Shown: positions 24,064-33,397, counted from the stretch's first letter. The stretch is DNA of 64,000 nucleotides from Tectiglobus sp965223355 (GCA_965223355.1 CBDCWE010000003.1:558001-622000), one strand, 5' to 3'. Translations and numbers: made by a program. The notes: generated from the letters alone by a model not told the origin.

Positions 24064-25551
24064 ATGCCGCATCTCGTTGACGTCAACAAACTTGACCAAG
24101 CGGAAGACCTTTCATTCAACGCGCCGGTCCCGACGCAAATTGTTTCGAACGGTGAATTTACGCCGCAGCCGCAATCGCAGCAACAAAAGCAGGTTGAAGA
24201 GCGGGTCAAACAACTGGCCGACACCTACGGCAAGGCACAGGGCCTCAGTCGCCGCCGCTTCCTGGGAACCGCGGCAGGACTGGCCGCAGGTTTCGTTGCC
24301 ATGAACGACGTGTTCGGCCCGGTTTTCAATGTCACCGAGGCAGAAGCGGCAGATCGCGACATGGCACAAGAGCGAGCACAGCGCCTTGCCGGCCAGTTCA
24401 TATTCGACGATCAGACCCACATGGTTCATGACGGATTTACCCAGGAAGGTCTGCTTGGACTTGGAAATTTCGCGGCCGAGAATTGGAACCCGGCATTGAA
24501 GAAAGAAGAGCTGACGCTCGCATACTATAAATTCGACAACTACATGCGCCAGATCTTCATCAATTCCGACACCAAGATCGCGTTGCTGTCGGGGGCACCG
24601 TTCGATGATCCGAGTTGGACGATGATACCGAACGACCATATCATCGACACCGTTGACATGGTGAACAAAATCGCCGGCACGCGGCGCATGCTGGGCCACT
24701 TCGTCATGACGCCGGGGCAACCGGGCTGGATGGAAGCCATAGAAAAAAGCCTCGAAGAGGGCCGCCATGACGGTTGGAAGGCCTACACCATTGGCGATCC
24801 ATTGTCGCCGAAGAGCGAACATCCTTATCGACTCGATGATGAAAAGCTGATGTACCCCTTCTACGAGAAGGCTTTAAAGGCCGGCAAGCGCAACATGGCC
24901 ATCCACAAAGGTTTGATGCCGGCCGATTATGAAACCTCATGGGCCGGCAAGTGGCAGTATAATACTGCCTGGGATATCGCCAAGGCGGCGAAGGACTGGC
25001 CGGAGATGAACTTCATCATCTACCACAGCTGCATGCGCCCGTTCCTCGAACCGTCCGAAATCGCGTTGAAGGAATTTGAGGAGACGGGCGAATTAAAGTG
25101 GGCCAGCGATCTCGCGCGGATTCCCCAAGAGCACGGCGTGAGCAACGTCTATGCCGAACTCGGCACCACGTTCGCGAATTCAGCGGTCACCGATCCGCGC
25201 CTTGCAGCCGCTCTTCTCGGCACGCTGATTAAGGGGATGGGTGTCGATCACGTGGTGTGGGGGACGGACTCTGTCTTCTACGGCTCCCCGCAATGGCAGA
25301 TCGAGGCGCTGCGGCGGCTCGAGATCCCGGAAGATATGCAAAAGAAGCACGGCTTTACGCCATTGGGTGCCGCCGACGGCTTTGTCAAGAACACGATCTT
25401 TGGGCACAACTCGGCGCGGCTCTTCAACATCAACCTGCGCGCAGATCTGGACCCGATGCACAATGACGGCATTTCCAAATTAAAGAGCGATTTCGCAAGC
25501 CTGGACGGCATGCGGGACAATGTGCGCTATGGTTGGGTGGCGCCTGCGTAG
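24064..25551 (+). CDS. Amidohydrolase-family protein with internal twin-arginine signal
   Basis: 495 residues, ATG preceded by GGAGGAAAGAGC. An unusual 60-residue hydrophilic leader comes before the Tat motif SRRRFLG (62-68) and a hydrophobic stretch, so export folded to the periplasm is likely. The rest is an amidohydrolase-2/ACMSD-like barrel, with candidate ligands in DDQTHMVHDG, MAIHKGLMP, IIYHSCMRP and VVWGTDSVFYG. Such enzymes hydrolyse or decarboxylate cyclic acids. With livK and the cytochrome c it forms the plus-strand arm of the catabolic region. Confidence 0.85.
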   Translation: MPHLVDVNKLDQAEDLSFNAPVPTQIVSNGEFTPQPQSQQQKQVEERVKQLADTYGKAQGLSRRRFLGTAAGLAAGFVAMNDVFGPVFNVTEAEAADRDMAQERAQRLAGQFIFDDQTHMVHDGFTQEGLLGLGNFAAENWNPALKKEELTLAYYKFDNYMRQIFINSDTKIALLSGAPFDDPSWTMIPNDHIIDTVDMVNKIAGTRRMLGHFVMTPGQPGWMEAIEKSLEEGRHDGWKAYTIGDPLSPKSEHPYRLDDEKLMYPFYEKALKAGKRNMAIHKGLMPADYETSWAGKWQYNTAWDIAKAAKDWPEMNFIIYHSCMRPFLEPSEIALKEFEETGELKWASDLARIPQEHGVSNVYAELGTTFANSAVTDPRLAAALLGTLIKGMGVDHVVWGTDSVFYGSPQWQIEALRRLEIPEDMQKKHGFTPLGAADGFVKNTIFGHNSARLFNINLRADLDPMHNDGISKLKSDFASLDGMRDNVRYGWVAPA

Positions 25552-25626
25552 GTGAAATAGACGATTGGGAGCTGGATCTGGGAGCCGGACCTTCCAGCCC
25601 CCAAACCTGTTAGGGGACAGTTCACG

Positions 25627-26070
25627 ATGGCCGGTCTCTTCAAGCAAGTGGTCTGTTCGCTGCTTAACGGCACCATTGGTCTGGCGTTGAGCGGCGGATC
25701 AACGGTGACGGCCGATGAGGAGATCGGGCGTGCAGTTTACGTCGAGGTTTGCCAGCGCTGCCACGGTCTCATCACCGAGCAATCGACCATGATCGGCGGG
25801 CGTATCGTGCCTGTCGTCGGTCTGCCGCCCGGTCCCAACCTGAGTAATATCGTCGGCCGCCCCGTCGGAAGCATCAAGACGTTCCGATATTCCAACGCAA
25901 TGAGGACCTTTGCAGCCACCGGCGCTGTTTGGGACCGACAGACACTGGATCAGTATCTGATCGATTCGCAGCAATTCGTGCGCGGCTCATACATGTTCCT
26001 CAAGCTCGCACAACCGAAACGCAAACAGGTGATTGACTACCTTGATCGCGTTGCGCGTTATCGTAACTGA
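25627..26070 (+). CDS. Class I cytochrome c
   Basis: 147 residues with the haem motif CQRCH near residue 42 and a likely Met ligand in GSYMFLKL near 120. The N-terminal hydrophobic stretch suggests export. A plausible role is to accept electrons in the periplasm from an oxidoreductase of this region, although the Mo hydroxylase itself lacks an export signal. AGGGGACAG precedes the ATG. No gene follows on this strand for 1.3 kb. Confidence 0.85.
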   Translation: MAGLFKQVVCSLLNGTIGLALSGGSTVTADEEIGRAVYVEVCQRCHGLITEQSTMIGGRIVPVVGLPPGPNLSNIVGRPVGSIKTFRYSNAMRTFAATGAVWDRQTLDQYLIDSQQFVRGSYMFLKLAQPKRKQVIDYLDRVARYRN

Positions 26071-26208
26071 AACCGGCCCGCAAACCGCATCGCGTCACAA
26101 ACTGCGACGCGCAAATTGGCGTCAAACGCTCAACTTTGACTGTCTCGCGGTTGATCAGCGCGGGCGCGGGCCCATGTTCGACCCTGCCTTACCGGGTCGG
26201 CGGCGATG

Positions 26209-27006
26209 TCAGCGATGCGTGTTTAGCCAGTCCATCATAATACGATTGAACACACCGGGATGCTCGACGTTCGGGAAATGTCTTGCCTCGGCGATTTCCT
26301 CGTATCGCGCACCGGGGATCAGTAACGCGATCTGCTTGTTGGCCGCAGGCGGGGTACCTTCATCGTCCGATCCACAGACGACAAGTGTGGGAACCGTGAG
26401 ATCCGGCAAGCGATCGACGAAATCGAAGTTCAGGATCGCTGCAGCACAGCCGAGATAGCCGGCCGGCGTCGTGCCGGATATCGTTGCGTGTATCTGGCTC
26501 CAACGGGCCTGATTGTTCGGTCTGAACGCCGGCGTAAACCAACGCTCCATCGTAGCGTCGGCAAGCGGTGCCAGTGAGTTGGCGTCTTTGACGGCCTGCC
26601 GGCGCTGGTTCCAAGCCTCGCGCCCGCCTTCGGGCGTGGCCGGCAACGTGTCACACAGCATTGCCGAAATCAGGCGGTCGCCATGATTGAGTGCAAAGGC
26701 CTGGCCGATCATGCCGCCAATCGAAAGGCCGATATACTGAACGCTTTCAATGCCAAGAAAGTCGAGGGCCGCAGCAACATCCCCGGCCAGGGCGTCCATG
26801 GTGTAATCGCCGGCGACCGGGTCACTGCCGCCGTGTCCACGCATATCAAGACGCAGGATGCGATAGCCGGCGGCCGTCAATTCCGGCATTTGCTCGGCCC
26901 ACATGCCGCCGTCCGACGACAGCGAGTGGGTGAAACAAACCACTTGGGCGTCCTGCGGACCGGTCAGATCATAATAGATCCGCCGTCCGTCGAGGTTGAT
27001 TAACAT
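26209..27006 (-). CDS. Alpha/beta-fold hydrolase, 3-oxoadipate enol-lactonase-like
   Basis: 265 residues with the nucleophile elbow GLSIGGM near residue 97, the oxyanion context FTHSLSSDGGMW near 27 and a C-terminal His in EARHFPNVEHP. The pattern resembles PcaD-type enol-lactone hydrolases. GGAGGACGCC precedes the ATG. It is transcribed away from the F420 operon and may add a third ester- or lactone-cleaving enzyme to the neighbourhood. Confidence 0.85.
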   Translation of the reverse strand: MLINLDGRRIYYDLTGPQDAQVVCFTHSLSSDGGMWAEQMPELTAAGYRILRLDMRGHGGSDPVAGDYTMDALAGDVAAALDFLGIESVQYIGLSIGGMIGQAFALNHGDRLISAMLCDTLPATPEGGREAWNQRRQAVKDANSLAPLADATMERWFTPAFRPNNQARWSQIHATISGTTPAGYLGCAAAILNFDFVDRLPDLTVPTLVVCGSDDEGTPPAANKQIALLIPGARYEEIAEARHFPNVEHPGVFNRIMMDWLNTHR

Positions 27007-27091
27007 GGCGTCCTCCGTCGTACATGGTCCAGTTCAGTGTTGCTTGCGCTCAGACCTCAGTGCGAAATTAGCGCAGGCATCGGCGCGCGCC

Positions 27092-27228
27092 TAGATCATC
27101 GTGCTTTAAGTTGGAACCGCAATAGCGGTTCCAACTTAAAGCACAAAGATGATCGCCACTTTAGAGGCGAGCAACTTTCTGCCTTTATTCGGGATCGTTC
27201 CGATCCCGAATAAAGGCAGGTTGCTCTA
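27092..27228 (+). repeat. Full-length TA-flanked double-palindrome repeat (copy A), MITE-like
   Basis: A 137-base unit from TAGATCATC to GTTGCTCTA. It holds a perfect 20-base-arm palindrome (27101-27144, GTGCTTTAAGTTGGAACCGC and its complement) and a perfect 19-base-arm palindrome (27179-27219, CTGCCTTTATTCGGGATCG and its complement). It lies between the alpha/beta hydrolase and fgd, at the left border of the F420 operon. Confidence 0.92.
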
Positions 27229-27443
27229 ACCGCCGGCAGCGCCCATCACTGATTTGAACATTTCCAGACCCGCGGGGAATTGCTTTCCGGTTCGACTGGG
27301 CCGAAAGTATATTGCTGTCAGGTGCGCCTCGCGGTTCGCGCATGCAAAGCTCACTGACGCATTTGAACGCGAGACATTGAGGTCACCGGCAACCGAAGCG
27401 CAATCGAGATCTTGAGCAGCTAAACCAAAACAGGGAGCACGTT

Positions 27444-28448
27444 GTGCTGAAGCTTGGCTATAAAGCATCGGCCGAACAGTTTTCGCCGAAAGATCTTCTT
27501 GCCTACGCCGTCAAGGCGGAAGACTGTGGCTTTGACTCGGTCTTTGTCAGCGATCATTTCCAGCCCTGGAAGCACACCGACGGGCACGCGCCATTTTCCT
27601 TTGCATTCCTCGGCGCGCTCGGCGCCAAGACTTCGCGCATCATCATGGGCACCAGCGTACTCACCCCAACCTTCCGCTATCACCCCTCGATCGTGGCACA
27701 CGCTTTCGGCACGCTCGGAGCTCTCTATCCAGACCGCGTCGTGCTTGGCATTGGAACGGGAGAGTCGCTCAACGAAGTCCCAGCGACCGGGATGGTGTGG
27801 CCGGCAATGAAAGAGCGTTTTGCGCGGATGCGCGAATCCGTCCGCCTCATTCGCAGGCTTTGGACAGAGGACCGCGTCGACTTCGAAGGGGACTATTATA
27901 AGACCGGGGCGGCAACGATTTATGATCGTCCCGACACCCCGGTGCCGATCTACGTCGCGGCCGCCGGGCCGATGGTCGCCAAGTACGCCGGTCGCATGGG
28001 TGACGGTTTCATCTGCACCAGCGGCAAAGCGATGGACCTCTATACGGAAAGATTGCTGCCGAATGTCGCGCAGGGTCGCAGCCTCAGTTCCCGCGACGTG
28101 CCCGACTACGACATGATGATCGAAGTCAAGGTCTCATTCGACACCGATATGCAGCGGGCGATGCAGGACACCCGCCACTGGGCCGCGCTCGCCTTGTCAC
28201 CGGAAGAAAAGATGTCGGTCGAGGACCCCTTGGAGATGGAACGGTTGGCCGACGCGTTGCCGGTTGAGCGCGCCGCATCGCGGTGGATCGTGTCGAGCGA
28301 TCCCGATGAGCATGTCGCAAGGATCAAGACCTACACCGATCTCGGCTTCAATCATCTCGTCTTCCATGCCCCTGGTCCTGACCAAGCCCGCTTCATGGAT
28401 CTTTACGCAGAACATGTTCTGCCGCGTCTTCGCGCGCAACGCGTCTAG
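27444..28448 (+). CDS. fgd: F420-dependent glucose-6-phosphate dehydrogenase
   Basis: 334 residues. It oxidises glucose-6-phosphate with coenzyme F420, supplying F420H2. It follows actinobacterial Fgd almost block by block: LKLGYKASAEQFSP, VSDHFQPWKHTDGHAPFS, GTSVLTPTFRYHP, GIGTGESLNE, GDGFICTSGK and FNHLVFHAPGPDQARF, with about the same length (336 in Mycobacterium by memory). The luciferase-like fold and F420/G6P contacts are in these blocks. GTG start with GGGAG upstream. It is the first gene of the F420 operon, so cofactor synthesis and reduction are linked. Confidence 0.93.
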   Translation: MLKLGYKASAEQFSPKDLLAYAVKAEDCGFDSVFVSDHFQPWKHTDGHAPFSFAFLGALGAKTSRIIMGTSVLTPTFRYHPSIVAHAFGTLGALYPDRVVLGIGTGESLNEVPATGMVWPAMKERFARMRESVRLIRRLWTEDRVDFEGDYYKTGAATIYDRPDTPVPIYVAAAGPMVAKYAGRMGDGFICTSGKAMDLYTERLLPNVAQGRSLSSRDVPDYDMMIEVKVSFDTDMQRAMQDTRHWAALALSPEEKMSVEDPLEMERLADALPVERAASRWIVSSDPDEHVARIKTYTDLGFNHLVFHAPGPDQARFMDLYAEHVLPRLRAQRV

Positions 28449-28495
28449 ACCTGCAGATACGTGTGCGATTGGATGCAAGGCGAGGGTTGCACGCA

Positions 28496-29266
28496 ATGCC
28501 GACGAGCCGCATGGAACTTGTAGCCCTCGAACCTGTTCCGGCGATCCGGGAGGGCGATGACCTGGCCGGCGTCGTGATCGAGGCTTGCGCGCGCTGCGAA
28601 CTGGTTCTGCAGTCGGGCGACATATTGGTTTTGGCCCAGAAAATTGTTTCGAAGGCCGAGGGCCGGCTGGTGCGGCTGCAGGATGTCAAGGTCAGCTCGC
28701 GGGCACGGCAATTGGCGGTGGCGAGCGATAAGGACCCGCGCATCGTCGAACTGATCCTCTCGGAATCGCGCAGTATCCTCAGATCCCGACCGGGCCTCAT
28801 CATCGCCGAACACCGCCTTGGGTTCATCATGGCAAACGCCGGCATCGACCAATCGAACACCGGCGGCGAACCGGCAACCGAAATGGCGCTGTTGTTGCCG
28901 GTCGATCCCGATTGCAGTGCCGCTGCTCTGCGCACACAAATCAACACGCGCACCGGGGTTGAGATCGGGGTCGTGATCAACGATAGCTTCGGCCGGCCCT
29001 GGCGGTGCGGAACCGCGGGCGTCGCGATCGGCGTTGCCGGTCTGCCGGCACTGATCGATCTCAGGGGCGAGAAAGACCTCGACGGGCGCGAACTCGAGGT
29101 CTCAATCACGGGCTTTGCCGATGAAGTTGCAGCTGCAGCGTCGTTACTGATGGGCCAGGGTAATGAGGGCCGGCCGCTGGTCGTCGTGCGCGGGCTCGCG
29201 TGGGACCGGCCCGCGGGCCGGGCGAGGGACCTCATACGTGCAGCCGAAGGGGACCTGTTTCGATGA
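28496..29266 (+). CDS. cofE: Coenzyme F420:L-glutamate ligase
   Basis: 256 residues; adds the first and further gamma-linked glutamates to F420-0. The opening VALEPVPAIREGDDL, DILVLAQKIVSKAEGR, VINDSFGRPWR and GVAIGVAGLPALIDLRG are CofE/FbiB-N features. The actinobacterial FbiB has an extra C-terminal flavin reductase domain that is absent here, so this is the short, archaeal-type length. ATG 28496 is chosen; ATG 28511 is possible. The stop overlaps cofD as ATGA. Confidence 0.92.
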   Translation: MPTSRMELVALEPVPAIREGDDLAGVVIEACARCELVLQSGDILVLAQKIVSKAEGRLVRLQDVKVSSRARQLAVASDKDPRIVELILSESRSILRSRPGLIIAEHRLGFIMANAGIDQSNTGGEPATEMALLLPVDPDCSAAALRTQINTRTGVEIGVVINDSFGRPWRCGTAGVAIGVAGLPALIDLRGEKDLDGRELEVSITGFADEVAAAASLLMGQGNEGRPLVVVRGLAWDRPAGRARDLIRAAEGDLFR

Positions 29267-30270
29267 GCACCACGCACGGCAAGATCGTTGCTCTGTCCGG
29301 TGGCATTGGCGGTGCCAAGCTGGCGCTCGGGCTGAGCCGTGTCATGGCGCCGGAATTGCTCACTGTGATCGCGAACACGGGTGATGACTTCGAGCACTTC
29401 GGTCTCACTATTTCGCCGGATGTCGACACGCTGGTCTATACGCTTGCGGGGATTGCGAACCGGAAGCTCGGCTGGGGCCGCGCGGGTGAGACCTGGACCT
29501 TTATGCAGGTCTTACGTGAGCTTGGCGGCGAACACTGGTTCAACCTCGGTGACGGGGATCTTGCGGTTCACGTCATGCGAACCAGCCGGCTTGCCAACGG
29601 CGACCGGCCGACCGAAATCACCCGGTCGCTGGCGCGCGCCCTCGGCGTTAAGTGCCACATCCTGCCGATGGCCGACACGCCGGTGCGCACGTTTGTCGAC
29701 AGCGACCAGGGACGGCTCGCCTTCCAGGATTACTTTGTGCGCCGCAAATGCGCGCCGAAGGTCCTGGGCCTGGAGTACGCTGGCGCCGACCGCGCAGAAC
29801 TCAGTGCCGAGATCCGCGAGGTTCTTAACGCCCCCGATCTCAACGCCATTGTCATTTGCCCGTCCAATCCGCTGATCAGTATTGATCCGATTCTCGCCGT
29901 GCCCGGTATGCGTGAAGCTCTGCGCCGCGCCCGCGCACCGATCGTCGCCGTTTCGCCGATCATCGCCGGCAGGGCGGTCAAAGGCCCAACCGCCAAGATG
30001 CTCGACGAGTTGGGGTTCGGTGCAACCGCAACGGCAGTTGGCGCGCACTATCGCGGATTGATCGACGCGTTCATTGTCGAAACTGAGGATCAAGCCGCGG
30101 TTGTTGGTGCCGGGTTCCCGTTTTCGGTTCACGGTGCAAAGACCATGATGACAACGTTGGCCGACCGTGAAGCATTGGCGCGTACGGTGTTGGAGGTTGG
30201 TGCGGCAGCACGCCACGCCGGCGGGCACCGTTTGAGCCGTCGCGAACCGGCAGAGGTTGTCGAGCCATGA
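29263..30270 (+). CDS. cofD: 2-phospho-L-lactate (or phosphoenolpyruvyl) transferase
   Basis: 335 residues from ATG 29263. It transfers the activated phospho-carboxylate moiety to FO, giving F420-0 or dehydro-F420-0. Motifs are LSGGIGGAKLALGLSR, VIANTGDDFEHFGL, PDVDTLVYTLAG, NLGDGDLAVHVMRT and CPSNPLISIDPILA, all typical of CofD/FbiA. It overlaps both neighbours by four bases (ATGA), indicating tight coupling. Confidence 0.94.
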   Translation: MSTTHGKIVALSGGIGGAKLALGLSRVMAPELLTVIANTGDDFEHFGLTISPDVDTLVYTLAGIANRKLGWGRAGETWTFMQVLRELGGEHWFNLGDGDLAVHVMRTSRLANGDRPTEITRSLARALGVKCHILPMADTPVRTFVDSDQGRLAFQDYFVRRKCAPKVLGLEYAGADRAELSAEIREVLNAPDLNAIVICPSNPLISIDPILAVPGMREALRRARAPIVAVSPIIAGRAVKGPTAKMLDELGFGATATAVGAHYRGLIDAFIVETEDQAAVVGAGFPFSVHGAKTMMTTLADREALARTVLEVGAAARHAGGHRLSRREPAEVVEP

Positions 30271-30953
30271 CGATGACCCCGATTGTGACGATCATTCCGG
30301 TCAAGGACACACGCTATTCAAAGCAGCGCACGGCAGCGAAGCTCGGCGCGGCCGAACGTCAGCAACTGGCACTGACAATGCTCGAGGACGTCCTGGCGGC
30401 CGTGCAACCAACCGGTCGACGCGCCCAGATGGTGCTGGTCACGGTCGATCCCGCGGCGATCGCGCTGGCCGAGAAATACGGTGCGACGACCACTGACACC
30501 GGGGCAGACGATGGCCACACGGGCTCGGTTACGGCGGCCGCCAAGGCGATGGCACGCGCCGGCGCTGCGGGATTTCTGACCTTGCCGGGCGACATCCCGC
30601 TGGTTGCGACATCGGAAGTCGAGCAACTCCTCGACGCCCATCAGGTTCGAGAACCCGCCTTCACCATTGCACCCTCACACGACAAACTGGGCTCCAATGC
30701 AGTCGCCTGTTCGCCGGTCGGGGCCGTGGCGTTGCGGTTCGGCGATGACAGTTTCGGGCCGCACCTTTCCGCGGCCAGGGCCAATGGCATCGAGCCGACA
30801 GTGCTCGAACTGCCGGGCATCGCCCAGGACATCGACACGCCGGCAGACATCGAACGGTTTCTCACACTCCCGCAAGCGCGCTATACGCGGACATACGCCT
30901 ATCTCATGCAGCGACCGGCACCGGTTGCACCATCACTTGAAGGCCAGGTATGA
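30267..30953 (+). CDS. cofC: 2-phospho-L-lactate/PEP guanylyltransferase
   Basis: 228 residues. Makes the GDP-activated lactyl or enolpyruvyl donor for CofD. The nucleotidyltransferase pattern is visible in IPVKDTRYSKQRTA near residue 9, FLTLPGDIPLVATSEVEQLL near 94, and ELPGIAQDIDTPADIERFL near 187. Which three-carbon acid it uses (phosphoenolpyruvate, phospholactate or phosphoglycerate in different lineages) cannot be read from the sequence. It overlaps cofD and fbiC by four bases each. Confidence 0.92.
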   Translation: MTMTPIVTIIPVKDTRYSKQRTAAKLGAAERQQLALTMLEDVLAAVQPTGRRAQMVLVTVDPAAIALAEKYGATTTDTGADDGHTGSVTAAAKAMARAGAAGFLTLPGDIPLVATSEVEQLLDAHQVREPAFTIAPSHDKLGSNAVACSPVGAVALRFGDDSFGPHLSAARANGIEPTVLELPGIAQDIDTPADIERFLTLPQARYTRTYAYLMQRPAPVAPSLEGQV

Positions 30954-33385
30954 CGACAACAACGAACACCAAGATTGTGGCTGGCGCACTCGATGGACGG
31001 TTGCCGACCGCGGCCGAGGCCCGTCAACTGGCCCATGAAACCGATCTTGCAAGCCTCACGCACGCGGCCCGGCGCTTGCGCGATCATGCCCACGGCGATC
31101 TCGTGAGCTATTCGCGCAAGGTGTTCATTCCGCTCACCCAGCTGTGCCGGGATGTCTGTCACTACTGCACGTTCGCCCATCCGCCGCGACCGGGCCAACG
31201 CGCCTACCTGACACCGGACGAGGTCTTGGCAATCGCCCGGGCCGGCCGCGATACCGGCTGCCACGAAGCCCTGTTCACACTCGGCGATAAGCCGGAATTG
31301 CGCTACCGCCTGGCGGCCAACGAGCTGCGCGATCTCGGTGCCGCCTCGACGCTCGACTACCTTGAGAAGATGGCAGCGCTGGTGACACGGGAAACCGGCC
31401 TGCTGACGCATCTCAATCCGGGTATCATGAGCGGCGAGGAAATCGCGCGGTTGCGCGCGGTCTCGATCTCACAGGGCATTATGCTGGAAACGGCCGCCCC
31501 GAGACTGTCGGAACGCGGCGGCCCGCATTTCGGCTCACCCGACAAGGAGCCGGCCGTGCGCCTGGCGACCATCGATGCCGCCGGACAGGAAAACGTGCCG
31601 TTCACCAGCGGCATTCTGATCGGCATTGGCGAAACGCGCGCGGAGCGTGTCGAAGCCCTGCTGGCCCTGCGCCAATCGCACGAACGCTACGGGCATATTC
31701 AGGAGATCATCATTCAGAACTTCCGCGCCAAGGCGGGCACCAAAATGGCCGATGCCGCCGAGCCATCGCTCGATGATCACCTATGGACGATTGCGATCGC
31801 GCGGATTTTGTTCGGTGGTGAGATGAACATTCAAGCCCCTCCCAACCTTCAGGCGGATGGGTTGAAGGACCTGATCGATGCCGGCATCAATGATTGGGGC
31901 GGTGTGTCTCCCATCACTCCCGACCACGTCAACCCGGAAGCGCCGTGGCCACATCTCGACGATCTCGCCGAGCACACCGCCGGCGCCGGCAAGCAGTTGG
32001 TCGAGCGCCTCGCCGTCTACCCCGCCTATGCACACGATAGCGCGCGTTGGATTGCACCGGCGATGCGCCACCACGTGCACAACCTGATCGACGGCCGCGG
32101 GCTGGTCCGGCGTGAACAATGGATGGCGGGCACATCCCAACGGGTGCCGTTCGAGATAGCGCCGGCAACGCGCCGGCCCAACGCGGTGCGCGCGACATCG
32201 GATGTTTCGCGCCTCATCGACAAGGCGGCCAGCGGCCGGCGGCTTGCCGAGAGCGATGTCGTGCGCTTATTCGAGGCGGACGGGCGCTCCTTCGATGCCG
32301 TTGTCGCGGGCGCCGATAATCTGCGTCGCGCCGTTGCCGGCGATACCATCACCTACGTCGTCAACCGAAACATCAACTACACCAATGTTTGTTATTTCCG
32401 CTGCCAGTTCTGCGCCTTTTCAAAGGGCAAGATGAGCGAGAACCTGCGCGGCCAACCCTATGTGCTCGACCTTGAAGAGATCGCGCGGCGGACCCGGGAA
32501 GCGTGGCAACGCGGGGCAACCGAGGTTTGCCTGCAAGGCGGCATCCATCCGAATTATACCGGCGATACCTATCTCGAGATCTGCCGCCACATCACATCGG
32601 CGGTGCCGGGTGTGCACATCCATGCCTTTTCGCCGCTTGAGATCCGGCAAGGCGCAGCAACCAACGGCGTTTCGGTATCCGAGTTCCTGAGTGAACTTAA
32701 ATCCGCCGGCCTGCGCTCGCTGCCCGGCACGGCTGCAGAAGTGCTCGATGATGAGGTCCGCGCCATTATCTGCCCTGACAAGATCAATACCGCGCAGTGG
32801 TTGAGCGTCATGGCGACCGCGCACGGGCTCGGGCTCGGTTCGACCGCGACGATCATGTTTGGTCATGTCGACAAACCGGTAAACTGGGCACGACACCTGT
32901 TGAGGATACGTGATCTGCAGGACCGAACGGGCGGCTTCACCGAGTTCGTACCGTTGCCGTTCGTCCCATTGGAGACGCCGATCTATCTCAAACAGCGGGC
33001 CCGGCCGGGCCCGACATATCGTGAAGCAATCCTGATGCACGCCGTTGCAAGGCTGGTTCTGCACCCGCTGATCCCCAACATCCAAACCTCGTGGGTCAAG
33101 ATGGGACCGGATGGCGCGCGTTCGTGTCTCAATGCCGGCGCCAACGACCTTGGCGGAACATTGATGAACGAGACCATCACACGATCGGCCGGCGCCACGC
33201 ACGGGCAGGAAATGTCGCCCGAAAAAATCGAAGACCTGATCCTAGGCATTGGCCGGATACCGAAGCAACGTACAACGACCTACGAACAACCGGGCGCAGC
33301 TCGGACAAGGCGATCATTCGGTGCACCGGCGATCACACCGCCACGCAATATGCCGGCCAAACAGTTCGTGCGTGATCGCGGCTAG
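30950..33385 (+). CDS. fbiC: FO synthase, fused CofG-CofH (FbiC)
   Basis: 811 residues with two radical-SAM domains. The CofG half has CRDVCHYC (Cys 66, 70, 73) and the CofH half CYFRCQFC (Cys 481, 485, 488); LGGTLMNETITRSAGA is near the end of the second. The enzyme joins tyrosine to 5-amino-6-ribitylaminouracil to form the deazaflavin FO. The fused form is the bacterial layout; archaea have two genes. The TAG stop (33383-33385) is the first three bases of the adjacent IS630-type element, so the last residues may not be original. Confidence 0.95.
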   Translation: MTTTTNTKIVAGALDGRLPTAAEARQLAHETDLASLTHAARRLRDHAHGDLVSYSRKVFIPLTQLCRDVCHYCTFAHPPRPGQRAYLTPDEVLAIARAGRDTGCHEALFTLGDKPELRYRLAANELRDLGAASTLDYLEKMAALVTRETGLLTHLNPGIMSGEEIARLRAVSISQGIMLETAAPRLSERGGPHFGSPDKEPAVRLATIDAAGQENVPFTSGILIGIGETRAERVEALLALRQSHERYGHIQEIIIQNFRAKAGTKMADAAEPSLDDHLWTIAIARILFGGEMNIQAPPNLQADGLKDLIDAGINDWGGVSPITPDHVNPEAPWPHLDDLAEHTAGAGKQLVERLAVYPAYAHDSARWIAPAMRHHVHNLIDGRGLVRREQWMAGTSQRVPFEIAPATRRPNAVRATSDVSRLIDKAASGRRLAESDVVRLFEADGRSFDAVVAGADNLRRAVAGDTITYVVNRNINYTNVCYFRCQFCAFSKGKMSENLRGQPYVLDLEEIARRTREAWQRGATEVCLQGGIHPNYTGDTYLEICRHITSAVPGVHIHAFSPLEIRQGAATNGVSVSEFLSELKSAGLRSLPGTAAEVLDDEVRAIICPDKINTAQWLSVMATAHGLGLGSTATIMFGHVDKPVNWARHLLRIRDLQDRTGGFTEFVPLPFVPLETPIYLKQRARPGPTYREAILMHAVARLVLHPLIPNIQTSWVKMGPDGARSCLNAGANDLGGTLMNETITRSAGATHGQEMSPEKIEDLILGIGRIPKQRTTTYEQPGAARTRRSFGAPAITPPRNMPAKQFVRDRG

Positions 33386-33397
33386 AGCGTCGAGCCT

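Noticed and set aside
27101..27219. Palindromic units considered as CRISPR repeats or attachment sites
   Set aside because: They are single dispersed copies with perfect hairpins and TA borders, without spacers or neighbouring cas or integrase genes.
27226..27468. Minus-strand open frame ending exactly at the repeat border, C-terminus GLEMFKSVMGAAGG
   Set aside because: The end looks protein-like, but the frame overlaps the start of fgd, has no ribosome site and no recognisable family. It may be the tail of a gene truncated by the repeat, but I cannot support it.
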